Assembly (NCBI RefSeq): GCF_040438925.1
Contig: NZ_CP159258.1
Location: 2,432,001-2,496,000 of the forward strand
Direction of reading: 5' to 3'
DNA: 64,000 nt
Source: Pseudomonas sp. MYb327
GTDB lineage: Bacteria; Pseudomonadota; Gammaproteobacteria; Pseudomonadales; Pseudomonadaceae
This document shows, piece after piece, positions 28,049-36,010 of the stretch (position 1 is the first letter of the stretch; each line of letters begins with the position of its first letter). The notes beneath the pieces were generated by a model. The model was given only the letters and a program-made list of their open reading frames with translations. It ran no database searches and was not told the origin of the DNA. The position numbers and the translations under genes were made by a program.

Positions 28049-28900
28049 GTGACGGCACTCCAGGATGGGGAAAAGCCAGTTCTCGAAAGCGCGCCATCGT
28101 TGCGTGTCATACACCGGCTACTTGTTCGTACAGTGACGATTTTCGCCTTGGCATTCGCCGCTGGCGGTTGTGTTTTCGCACCGGCACAAAGCTTTACCTT
28201 GCAGGCTGACGTGCCAGCGGATTTTCGAGTTAAGGCGGACGCTTATTACGTGCCGGCCACCGGCGAGACCTGTGAAGCCCCACCGCGAAAACGCGGGGAA
28301 GTGGCGCCGAATCGCAAGTTCTTCAAAAGTGAATACCAGAGCGTTGCGCGCACGGCGGAGTTCCAGATTCCGCTGACTACGCGCGCGGGGGGCTGTCCGC
28401 TGGTGTTGAGGAGTGTGAGGTTAAACCTCGATGCGAAGTGGGGCACGCGTTGGTCCGACATCAGCGGCGACTTTGCCAGCCTTTCCTTTCGCGACGTTCT
28501 TGGGGCTGATTTTCCAGACTTTCCCGGCTCAGGAACTCTGGAGTTTCAGGGGCAATGCCAGTGGTTGTTTCGTACCGCTACCTCTACAAGAGGCATTTTA
28601 AAGATCTTTCATTGTCGAGCTGTGGGCGCTGACGGGCAGATGGTGAAACACATGGCGGGCGGAGTGTTGCAGCGCGATCACTTGCCAGGCAGGACGGTGA
28701 GGATGGTGTTCAAGATGGCGGCTGAGGAGCGGCCCGCCGGGCAAGACAAATGGGTTCGCTTTCCTAATGGCTGGAAACGTTGTTTTGGCGAAAGTCTTGA
28801 AGACCAATACGCGTTCTGTAACGGCAATACCACCGATTTCAAGTCTTTCAAAATGCCGGATGGCCGCGAGTGCAGCGTTTATCCCAATTGCACTGAATAA
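28049..28900 (+). CDS. Cys-rich putative lipoprotein, copy 1 (candidate immunity protein)
   Basis: A 283-residue protein starting at a GTG behind AGGAG. The hydrophobic stretch ending A-A-G-G-C at Cys41 is a plausible lipobox after a long, basic N-terminus. Ten or so cysteines follow, suggesting disulfides in the periplasm. It is a close paralogue of the protein at 29143, nearly identical from about residue 39 to 125 and diverging at the C-terminus. No known family. Since the pair precedes a lipase effector and a relic of one, I infer a periplasmic immunity role. Not proven. Confidence 0.65.
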   Translation: MTALQDGEKPVLESAPSLRVIHRLLVRTVTIFALAFAAGGCVFAPAQSFTLQADVPADFRVKADAYYVPATGETCEAPPRKRGEVAPNRKFFKSEYQSVARTAEFQIPLTTRAGGCPLVLRSVRLNLDAKWGTRWSDISGDFASLSFRDVLGADFPDFPGSGTLEFQGQCQWLFRTATSTRGILKIFHCRAVGADGQMVKHMAGGVLQRDHLPGRTVRMVFKMAAEERPAGQDKWVRFPNGWKRCFGESLEDQYAFCNGNTTDFKSFKMPDGRECSVYPNCTE

Positions 28901-28912
28901 GGGAGCAACACC

Positions 28913-29062
28913 ATGACAGACAAGGAACACGTCGAGAGCTGCTTTAGCAGCAAAATGTTGGCCTGCCCGCTGCGAGGGCATTGGACGAGTTTTCGCCTGG
29001 TTGACGAGCAAGATAATGGGCGGTTGGACGGTGAGGGTTTTGCAAGGATGCAAATTCACTAG
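28913..29062 (+). pseudogene. Truncated relic of the lipase effector N-terminus
   Basis: A 49-codon frame that begins 12 bases after the first lipoprotein gene. Its first 31 residues match the lipase encoded at 30004 almost exactly (H-V-E-S-C-F and L-A-C-P-L-R-G-H-W-T-S-F-R-L-V-D-E), then it skips to a segment like G-R-L-x-G-x-G-F and stops. Roughly 670 residues, including the catalytic core, are missing. It is best read as the remains of a first effector copy after duplication and deletion. Confidence 0.8.
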
Positions 29063-29142
29063 CGTGGACCGATGGTGTTAACGATGGACAAACCACATTT
29101 GCGTACTTCTTTTTTCAGCGGATCAGTTGGTAGGAGCATCAA

Positions 29143-29991
29143 ATGACGGCACTCCAGGACGGGGAAAAGTCAGTTTTCAACAACGCGCGAACGCTGCGTT
29201 CCAGGTACCGGAAACTGGCTCGCGCAATGGTAATCAGCACTTTGGCGTTCGCCACTGGCGGTTGTGTTTTCGCACCGGCACAAAGCTTTACCTTGCAGGC
29301 CGACGTGCCAGCGGATTTTCGGGTCAAGGCGGACGCTTATTACGTGCCGGCCACCGGCGAAACTTGCGAAGCCCCACCGCGCAAACGCGGGGAAGTGGCG
29401 CCGAATCGCAAGTTCTTCAAAAGCGAATTCCAGAACGTTGCGCGCACGGCGGAGTTTCAGATTCCGCTGACTACGCGTGCGGGGGGCTGTCCGCTGGTGT
29501 TAAGGAGTTTGAAGTTGAATCTGCGGGCGAAATGGGGACCAGATCGTTGGGATACTGATGGTGACTTTGCAAGTCTTTCTTTTCGTGACGTTCTTGGGGC
29601 TGATTTTTCAGCGCTTCCCGGCTCGGGGGCTCAGGAGTTTCAGGGGCAATGCCAGTGGTTGTTTCGCACCGTCAGCACCACACGGATCATTGTAAAAATC
29701 CTGCATTGTCGCGCCACCGGTGCGGACGGGCAGATGGTGAAACACATGGCGGGCGGAGTGTTGCAGCGCGATCAGTTGCCAGGCAGAACGGTGAGGATGG
29801 TGTTCAAGATGGCGGAGCAGGAAGCCCCTTATTTTGATTTGTATTGGTTCAAAACAGCGGGCGGCTGGAAACCCTGTGGAGGCGTATGGGGCCGAGATAT
29901 CGAAGAGCTCTGTCTGGATCCACCTCAGTTCAAGGATTTCAAAATGCCGGACGGCAGAACCTGCACTGTCTACCCCAACTGCACTGAATAA
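29143..29991 (+). CDS. Cys-rich putative lipoprotein, copy 2 (candidate immunity protein)
   Basis: A 282-residue paralogue of the 28049 protein, with the same lipobox-like A-T-G-G-C and cysteine pattern. The central 85 or so residues are virtually unchanged, while the first 35 and last 50 residues differ, including the region after M-V-F-K-M-A. The ATG at 29143 has AGGAG upstream. It lies 12 bases before the intact lipase gene, the same spacing as copy 1 to the relic, so each module was lipoprotein plus effector. As the copy beside the intact effector, it is the likelier cognate immunity protein. Confidence 0.65.
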   Translation: MTALQDGEKSVFNNARTLRSRYRKLARAMVISTLAFATGGCVFAPAQSFTLQADVPADFRVKADAYYVPATGETCEAPPRKRGEVAPNRKFFKSEFQNVARTAEFQIPLTTRAGGCPLVLRSLKLNLRAKWGPDRWDTDGDFASLSFRDVLGADFSALPGSGAQEFQGQCQWLFRTVSTTRIIVKILHCRATGADGQMVKHMAGGVLQRDQLPGRTVRMVFKMAEQEAPYFDLYWFKTAGGWKPCGGVWGRDIEELCLDPPQFKDFKMPDGRTCTVYPNCTE

Positions 29992-30003
29992 GGGAGCAAC
30001 AAC

Positions 30004-32160
30004 ATGAGCGACAAGGAACAAGTCGAAAGCTGCTTCAGCAAAAAGATACTGGCCTGCCCGCTGCGGGGGCATTGGACGAGTTTTCGCCTGGTTGACGAAT
30101 TTGGCGACGGAAAACCCTATGGAGGTTTGCCTTACACGATTCATGACAGCGTCGGTCAGGAATACACGGGGCGGTTGAATGGTGACGGTTTTCTCAGATT
30201 GGAGAACCACTATCGCGGCCCTCTAGTACTCACGCTGGACGCTTCGTATAAAGGCTTGGAAGCAATATACCGAGACTTGATGATACGAAAGGCTTACCCC
30301 CTCCCCATCACCGAACTCCAGGTCCGCGCCGAACAAACCCGTTTCTTCCACGCCGACGGATTTCGGCGCGAACACAACCCGGCGATCAAAGAAGCCGACG
30401 TCTTCATCCAGGTCGAAGTACGCGATCTGGTCCGTCATGGCGCGCACCTGCCACCGGTGGTCAAACGCTTCCACGAACCGCAAAGCACGTTGCTCCGGGC
30501 CATGGGCGAACTGGGTTTCGGCCCCGAGCATTCCTTTGGCATCGCCCTCAGCCCCAACCACCACAATGTGCTGGAAGTGCGGCCGTTGCGCGCCTTGCGG
30601 CCAATGCTGTCCACCGATGATTCGTTCTGTGCCCTGAACCTCTATCAATTGGCCTTGATGGCGACCTTGAGTTACACCGACTTCGCGCAGGACCCGGCGA
30701 AAAGGCCGCTGGACAAGGTGCGCTTCACCCTCGACCCGAGCATCGGCAATCTGTTTGGCGAAGCGTTGGCCGGCTTCCGGGAGAACTGGCGCGTCGATCG
30801 GGGGCAATCCCAAAGGTTCTATCCGCTGTACGAAGATGTGCCGTATTCAAAGCGCCTGGAAATCCTGCCGTTCGACCCGACGCTGTATGAATCGAATCAT
30901 CCAAACAAAGGCGAAGACCAGGAGCATCCCGCCAACCAGCATTTTTTCGATGACCAGGAAGACGGTGGCGATACCCAGGCGTTCATCTGTCATCACGACG
31001 AAGTCATTCTGATTTCCGTGCGTGGCACCGCGAGTTTGAAGGACGCGGTGCGTGATGTGGATGCGCTGCAAGTGCCATTTGAAGAAGGCGTTGGGAAGGT
31101 ACACAAAGGATTTTATACAGCGTTTCAAGCAATCAACGAGTTCATTAAAAGTTATCTAGGTCGGTTTTACTCAGGCCAGAAAGTCATTATTTGTGGGCAT
31201 AGTTTGGGTGGTGCTATTGCCCTGTTGTTAGCTGAAGCGCTGCGCCGTGATAACCAGAAATACAGCATCCTCCTCTACACCTACGGCGCCCCACGCGCCG
31301 GCGATTCGACCTTCGTCGAGGGCGCCGCCGACCTTGTGCATCACCGCATGGTCAACAATAACGACCCGGTCCCTGGCGTGCCCGCGCCCTGGATGGACGC
31401 CAACTGGAAAGTCTGGCTGCCGGGCCTGACGCTGACGATCGCCAGCGGCTACGGCCTGTTGCTGTTCGGCGCGGGGCTGGTGCGGGTCGGCGGTGATCCC
31501 TATCACCATCACGGGCAACAGCAGCATTTCATGCCCGTGCATTTCGTCAGCCATGAGCCGTCGGCGGTGTTGTGGGACCCAGGTTGCGAGTCGATCGAAA
31601 ATTACGCGTGCACCGCAATGCTGGAGCAGACCCGGCGCAACGATATGCCGGTGCGCGGCAACCTGCTGGCACAACTGATCGACTACAAAGACCACATGAT
31701 GCTCGGCAGTTACATTCCTTTCGCCTGGGCGACCATGCGCCGCTGGCAGCAAACCGAGGAAACCGGCGAAACCGTTGTCACCTCGAGAGAATACGAAGTG
31801 ATCGACGATGCCCTGGCAGCGTTCAGGGAAAAACTCTACGAGCATACCCGGCAAATGCGCCATAACGAGGGCCCGCGAGGCGCGACGGCCAATGAACAAG
31901 CCGTCTTGAGTGCCTTGAACCGGGAGCAGGATCGGCTGAAGAGAACCCGCCAGCGCCTGCACACCTTGCGCTGTCGCGTCCTCTCCCTGACCGACGTCTA
32001 CGGCAACGCGGCGCAGTCACCGGAGTTCGCCGCGAGCATCGAGCGCTGGGCCAGACACACTGAAAATCAGCATTCAGTGCAATACGCGAATGTTCCCAAG
32101 CCACTGGAGAGCGAACTGTTGCTGGCGGGCGAGCCGTTCGATATTGATTCGTACCTTTGA
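30004..32160 (+). CDS. Lipase (class 3) effector, candidate type VI secretion toxin
   Basis: A 718-residue protein with no signal peptide. Residues 1-85 form a domain shared with the upstream relic. A lipase class 3 alpha/beta-hydrolase region (about 315-500) contains the nucleophile Ser400 in C-G-H-S-L-G-G-A, an Asp in N-N-N-D-P-V-P-G-V-P (about 458) and a His in K-D-H-M-M-L-G-S-Y (about 564). A hydrophobic stretch (about 469-493) could insert in membranes. The C-terminal 120 residues are charged and helical. The GxSxG fold, the missing signal peptide and the adjacent lipoproteins fit a T6SS phospholipase with immunity partner (Tle-like), but no T6SS gene is in the window. Confidence 0.75.
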   Translation: MSDKEQVESCFSKKILACPLRGHWTSFRLVDEFGDGKPYGGLPYTIHDSVGQEYTGRLNGDGFLRLENHYRGPLVLTLDASYKGLEAIYRDLMIRKAYPLPITELQVRAEQTRFFHADGFRREHNPAIKEADVFIQVEVRDLVRHGAHLPPVVKRFHEPQSTLLRAMGELGFGPEHSFGIALSPNHHNVLEVRPLRALRPMLSTDDSFCALNLYQLALMATLSYTDFAQDPAKRPLDKVRFTLDPSIGNLFGEALAGFRENWRVDRGQSQRFYPLYEDVPYSKRLEILPFDPTLYESNHPNKGEDQEHPANQHFFDDQEDGGDTQAFICHHDEVILISVRGTASLKDAVRDVDALQVPFEEGVGKVHKGFYTAFQAINEFIKSYLGRFYSGQKVIICGHSLGGAIALLLAEALRRDNQKYSILLYTYGAPRAGDSTFVEGAADLVHHRMVNNNDPVPGVPAPWMDANWKVWLPGLTLTIASGYGLLLFGAGLVRVGGDPYHHHGQQQHFMPVHFVSHEPSAVLWDPGCESIENYACTAMLEQTRRNDMPVRGNLLAQLIDYKDHMMLGSYIPFAWATMRRWQQTEETGETVVTSREYEVIDDALAAFREKLYEHTRQMRHNEGPRGATANEQAVLSALNREQDRLKRTRQRLHTLRCRVLSLTDVYGNAAQSPEFAASIERWARHTENQHSVQYANVPKPLESELLLAGEPFDIDSYL
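31090..31245 (+). other. A/T-rich patch inside the lipase gene, over the active site
   Basis: Within an otherwise GC-rich gene, the part around 31090-31245 uses many A/T-ending codons (AAA, ATT, TTT, GGT, TTA). It encodes the strand and turn with Ser400. The sharp change on both sides suggests a recombined segment from another source. Confidence 0.5.
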
Positions 32161-32167
32161 ATAGCGC

Positions 32168-32542
32168 TCAGGCCACCCCGACCTCCACCAGCCCTTCGTT
32201 CAGCCGCACCGGCCAGACGCGCAAACGCTGTTGCGGGTATTCCAGGCAACTGCCGTCCTCAAGACGGAAATGCTGTTTGTAGATCGGCGACGCGACGACC
32301 AGGTCCCCCTTGATACTGCCAACCAGGCCGCGACCGATGACATTGGCACCGGATTGCGGGTCGTGGTTGTCGATGGCGTAAAGCGTCTTGCCCTCCATCC
32401 CCGGCAGGTAGAACAGCGCCACTTGTGCACCGTCCAGCCACACCACCACACCGGAGTCGTTCACCAGATCTCGCTCGCTGCACACCGATTGCCAGACGGC
32501 AGACGCAGCGGTTTCAAGGCGTTGGGTATTGGACTGAGTCAT
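32168..32542 (-). CDS. nirD: Nitrite reductase (NADH) small subunit
   Basis: A 124-residue Rieske-like NirD. The conserved L-F-Y-L-P and Y-A-I-D-N-H-D-P segments and I-G-R-G-L-V-G-S-I-K-G-D motif are present, while the Fe-S ligands of true Rieske proteins are absent, as is normal for NirD. It partners with NirB in the cytoplasm to reduce nitrite to ammonium during nitrate assimilation. Its ATG overlaps the nirB stop by four bases, so the two are coupled. Confidence 0.93.
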   Translation of the reverse strand: MTQSNTQRLETAASAVWQSVCSERDLVNDSGVVVWLDGAQVALFYLPGMEGKTLYAIDNHDPQSGANVIGRGLVGSIKGDLVVASPIYKQHFRLEDGSCLEYPQQRLRVWPVRLNEGLVEVGVA

Positions 32543-35103
32543 CAGACACTCTCCTCGGTTACAGGGATCAGGTTGAGTTCCGCCGCCATGATTGGCCGGC
32601 GTTGACCGCGTTCCTGGACAAAGTGGATGTCCGGGTCCGGGCGTTTATCGTTGACGAAGGTGCGGAAACGCTTGAGCTTTTCCGGGTCCTTGAGGGCGTT
32701 GGCCCATTCGCATTCGTAGCGATTGACCACCAGTTGCATCTGCGACTCGAGTTCGGCACCGAGCCCGAGGCTGTCGTGGATGATCACGTCCTTGAGGTAA
32801 TCGAGGCCGCCTTCCAGGCTTTCGCGCCAGACCGAAGTGCGCTGCAATTTGTCGGCGGTGCGGATGTAGAACATCAGGAAGCGGTCGATGTAGCGGATCA
32901 GAGTCGCGTCATCGAGGTCAGTGGCAAACAGTTCGGCGTGGCGCGGACGCATGCCGCCGTTACCGGCGATGTACAGGTTCCAGCCCTTCTCGGTGGCGAT
33001 CACGCCGACGTCCTTGCTCTGTGCCTCGGCGCACTCCCGGGTGCAACCGGACACCGCGAACTTGAGTTTGTGCGGCGAACGCAGGCCTTTGTAGCGGTCC
33101 TCGATGGTCAGGGCCATTTGCACGCTGTCCTGCACGCCGTAGCGGCACCATGTACTGCCGACGCAAGACTTCACCGTGCGGGTCGATTTGCCGTAGGCGT
33201 GACCGGTTTCAAAACCCGCTTCAATCAGTTCGCTCCAAATGTCCGGCAATTCATGCAACTGCGCGCCGAACAGATCAATCCGCTGGCCACCGGTGATTTT
33301 GGTGTAGAGATCGTATTTCTTCGCTACCACGCCGATCGCGATCAACTTGTCGGCTGTGATTTCACCACCAGGAATGCGCGGCACTACCGAGTAGGTGCCG
33401 TTTTTTTGCATGTTGGCCATGAAGGTGTCGTTGGTGTCCTGCAACGGCACCAGCGACGGGTCCATGATCGGCTGGTTCCAGCACGAAGCCAGGATCGAGC
33501 CCACCGCCGGTTTGCACACATCGCAACCGGTGTGGCCACGGCCATGTTTGGCCAGCAGTTCTTCGAAGGTGATCACTCCTTCTACGCGAACCAGCGCATA
33601 CAGTTCCTGCCGGGTGTAGGCGAAGTGTTCGCACAGGCTCTTGTCAACACTGACGCCACGGGCAATCAACTCATGCTCGAAGACTTGCTTGAGCAACCCG
33701 GCGCAACCGCCGCAACCGGTGCAGGCCTTGGTCTGCGACTTGAGCAGGCCGAGGTCGGTGCAACCACCGTCGATGGCTGAGCAGATCGCGCCCTTGGTCA
33801 CGTTGTGGCAAGAGCAGATCGTCGCCGCTTCCGGCAAGGCGCCCGGGCCGAGAGTCGGTGCGCCTTCGGACGACGGCAGAATCAGTGCGGCCGGTTCGGA
33901 CGGCAAGGCAATCGCGTTCTGCATGTATTGCAGCAGCGTGTCGTAGTAGCTGTTGTCACCGATCAGCACCGCGCCGAGCACGTGTTTGCCGCTGGCATCG
34001 ACCACCAGACGGCGGTAGCTGGCGGTGGTTTCGTCGATGAACTGATAGCTGCGCGCGCCCGGCGTGTTGGCGTGGGCATCGCCGATGGAGCCCACGTCAA
34101 CGCCGAGCAATTTAAGCTTGGTCGACATGTCAGCGCCCTGGAACGGCTCGGCGGCGTCGTCACACAGACGCGCTGCGACGCTGCGGGCCATTTGGTAGCC
34201 CGGTGCGACCAGGCCGAACAGGCTGCCATTCCACGAGGCACACTCGCCGATGGCATAGATGTTCGGGTCGCAGCTCAGACAGATATCGTCGATCACCACG
34301 CCACCGCGCGGACCGATTTCCAGCGCGCATTGGCGAGCCAGCGCATCTTGCGCACGTATACCGGCGGAGAAAACGATCAGGTCGGTTTCGAGGAATTCAT
34401 CGTTGGCAAAATTCATCCGGTAGCGGTATTCCTCACCGGCGCTGATCGATTGCGTGGCGCGGGACAGATGCACGCCGACGCCGAGGCGTTCGATTTGCGC
34501 CTTGAGCGCCAGGCCACCCAGTTCATCCAGTTGCACCGGCATCAGGCGCGGAGCGAATTCCACCACATGGGCTTCAAGGCCCAGGCTTTTCAGGGCGTTG
34601 GCAGCCTCCAGACCAAGCAGACCACCACCGACCACAACGCCGCGCCGGGCATTGCCAGCCGCCGCACGAATAGCGTCTAGGTCTTCCAGCGTGCGATAGA
34701 CCAGACGCGAATCACCTTCGGCGCCTTCAATCGGCGGCACAAACGGATAGGAACCGGTGGCCAGGACCAATTTGTCGTAAGCAACGCAACCCTGCGCGGT
34801 GATCACCTGACGCCGCTCGCGATCGATTTCCAGCACCGGCATACCCAGGTGCAGTGTCACACCGGGCGTCTGGTACAACGACGCATCGCTCAGCGCCAAC
34901 GACTCGGCATCGCGACCGGAGAAGTATTCGGACAGATGCACGCGGTCGTAAGCGCGCATCGGTTCTTCGCTGAAAACGTGCAGGCGATAGCGATCAAGGG
35001 CACCGCGCTCGATCAATTGCTCGACACAATGATGTCCGACCATGCCATTGCCGATCACGATCAGCGTTTGCTGCTTGTTCAAAGTGGCCACATTGGAATT
35101 CAT
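32542..35103 (-). CDS. nirB: Nitrite reductase (NADH) large subunit
   Basis: An 853-residue NirB. An FAD/NAD(P)H module (about 1-400, with I-V-I-G-N-G-M-V-G) is followed by a BFD-like [2Fe-2S] domain (C-S-C-H-N-V-T-K-G and C-T-G-C-G-G-C, about 425-480), and a siroheme/[4Fe-4S] domain with the ligands in C-V-G-S-T-W-C and G-C-T-R-E-C-A-E. The ATG at 35103 begins MNSNVATLNKQQ before the FAD motif; an upstream extension to 35145 runs into the leader terminator. The gene follows a sigma-54 promoter and an ANTAR-type leader. Confidence 0.95.
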   Translation of the reverse strand: MNSNVATLNKQQTLIVIGNGMVGHHCVEQLIERGALDRYRLHVFSEEPMRAYDRVHLSEYFSGRDAESLALSDASLYQTPGVTLHLGMPVLEIDRERRQVITAQGCVAYDKLVLATGSYPFVPPIEGAEGDSRLVYRTLEDLDAIRAAAGNARRGVVVGGGLLGLEAANALKSLGLEAHVVEFAPRLMPVQLDELGGLALKAQIERLGVGVHLSRATQSISAGEEYRYRMNFANDEFLETDLIVFSAGIRAQDALARQCALEIGPRGGVVIDDICLSCDPNIYAIGECASWNGSLFGLVAPGYQMARSVAARLCDDAAEPFQGADMSTKLKLLGVDVGSIGDAHANTPGARSYQFIDETTASYRRLVVDASGKHVLGAVLIGDNSYYDTLLQYMQNAIALPSEPAALILPSSEGAPTLGPGALPEAATICSCHNVTKGAICSAIDGGCTDLGLLKSQTKACTGCGGCAGLLKQVFEHELIARGVSVDKSLCEHFAYTRQELYALVRVEGVITFEELLAKHGRGHTGCDVCKPAVGSILASCWNQPIMDPSLVPLQDTNDTFMANMQKNGTYSVVPRIPGGEITADKLIAIGVVAKKYDLYTKITGGQRIDLFGAQLHELPDIWSELIEAGFETGHAYGKSTRTVKSCVGSTWCRYGVQDSVQMALTIEDRYKGLRSPHKLKFAVSGCTRECAEAQSKDVGVIATEKGWNLYIAGNGGMRPRHAELFATDLDDATLIRYIDRFLMFYIRTADKLQRTSVWRESLEGGLDYLKDVIIHDSLGLGAELESQMQLVVNRYECEWANALKDPEKLKRFRTFVNDKRPDPDIHFVQERGQRRPIMAAELNLIPVTEESV

Positions 35104-35141
35104 AAACGACACCTGCCCAAAGCCCATCACGGTGAAAAAAA

Positions 35142-35224
35142 GCAAAAAAAAACGCCTGAAACCTTGCGGTTCCAGGCGTCTTTGCCTGTTCTTTTGCGGT
35201 GTTGAAACCAGACAGCTATGCCTG
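35142..35224 (-). promoter_or_regulatory. ANTAR-type (NasT-responsive) antitermination leader of nirBD
   Basis: Reading the minus strand, hairpin P1 (35224-35209) is CAGGC-ATAGCT-GTCTG and hairpin P2 (35188-35173) is CAGGC-AAAGAC-GCCTG. Both have six-base loops with A at position 1 and G at position 4, the ANTAR-binding signature. P2 overlaps the 5' arm of a long intrinsic terminator stem (35179-35152, loop GCAA) followed by a T run (35151-35142), all about 40 bases before the nirB start. In pseudomonads NasT binds such leaders to prevent termination when nitrate or nitrite is present. The two-hairpin arrangement is seen directly; the binding protein is inferred. Confidence 0.88.
35152..35179 (-). 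terminator. Attenuator terminator in the nirBD leader
   Basis: The minus-strand stem ACGCCTGGAACC / GGTTTCAGGCGT closes on GCAA and is followed by about nine T. It excludes hairpin P2, as expected for an antitermination switch. Confidence 0.85.
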
Positions 35225-35317
35225 ATCCACCGATGTAGCCCACGACCTTGGCGGCCAGTCGATCGTCGTTGACCGAGAGGGCTGCCCCTCTTTTTCAGCG
35301 GGGCTTGATGGGGTTAA

Positions 35318-35333
35318 TGCAGTGATTGTGCCA
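35318..35333 (-). promoter_or_regulatory. Sigma-54 promoter of nirBD
   Basis: The minus strand reads TGGCACAATCACTGCA, with the GG and GC pairs ten bases apart as required for the -24/-12 elements. It lies about 110 bases before hairpin P1. NtrC-activated RpoN promoters are known for nitrate assimilation in pseudomonads. Confidence 0.75.
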
Positions 35334-35516
35334 AACAGTTGCAAGGGACTTTCCAAAGCTGGGAGAGTGCCTTTCTGGCGCGGTTTATGTGCGGTTCTGG
35401 CGAGGTGGACGGGGTTGGCGGCGGTAGATGCAAACCCGCTAAACCGCTTCGCGCTGGTGCACGTCGGCGGGCTTGGCGCTTAAAAAGTGCATCTGACGGT
35501 GGACGGTGCGGACTTT

Positions 35517-35542
35517 GTGGCGAGGAAGCTTGCTCCCGCGCC
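35517..35542. repeat. Single REP element of a second family
   Basis: GTGGCGAGGAAGCTTGCTCCCGCG is a palindromic unit of the type GCGAGGGAGCTTGCTCCC common in fluorescent pseudomonads. It lies just after the ybdD stop, between ybdD and the nirBD promoter region. Confidence 0.6.
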
Positions 35543-35566
35543 ACAGGTTTGTCGGTGTTGCGGCTC

Positions 35567-35767
35567 TCAGCAACACCGCGTATTACATTTCCCCCGACCA
35601 AAACGCGCTTCCTGACGCTCGCGAAAAAACGCCTCATAACTCATCACCGGCTCGCCCGGTTGATTGATCGCCCTCTGCGCTACGTAGTTGTCGTAATCGG
35701 GAACGCCCACCATCAAGCGTGCGCTCTGGCTGAAGAAACGGGCGACTTGCTGGAGTTTACGGAACAT
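35567..35767 (-). CDS. YbdD/YjiX-family protein (orphan)
   Basis: A 66-residue protein of the DUF466 (YbdD) family. The signature R-L-M-V-G-V-P-D-Y-D-N-Y-V and the end F-F-R-E-R-Q-E-A-R-F-G are clear, with terminal cysteines N-T-R-C-C. The ATG at 35767 has AGAGAG upstream; a longer frame to 35839 adds an unrelated stretch. YbdD partners are normally encoded directly after cstA/btsT pyruvate transporters, but none is here, so this copy stands alone. Confidence 0.82.
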   Translation of the reverse strand: MFRKLQQVARFFSQSARLMVGVPDYDNYVAQRAINQPGEPVMSYEAFFRERQEARFGRGKCNTRCC

Positions 35768-36010
35768 GGCGATGCTCTCTATGGGGTATTGGACGCCCCC
35801 ATCTAAGCGCACTGATGTATCTGCAATGTGTCCGCACACGAGCCGTTTGTAAGTTCATGTACTCAAGTGACCGCGACCATTTGGCGCACGACCGGCGGGC
35901 GAATCGATTAAGCGCCAATGGGCAACAGTTTGTTAACATCCATGCGCTTTTTTTCGTCTGATCCGTCAGGCACTGTGTTCTATCTGTCGCTACACAGGAT
36001 GCTTTTTTTC

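Noticed and set aside
28913..29062. The short frame as a functional small protein
   Set aside because: Its near-identity to the lipase start followed by a jump and early stop is better explained by deletion in an effector gene.
35104..35145. N-terminal extension of NirB
   Set aside because: The added residues would come from the leader just after the T run of the terminator; family similarity begins after 35103.
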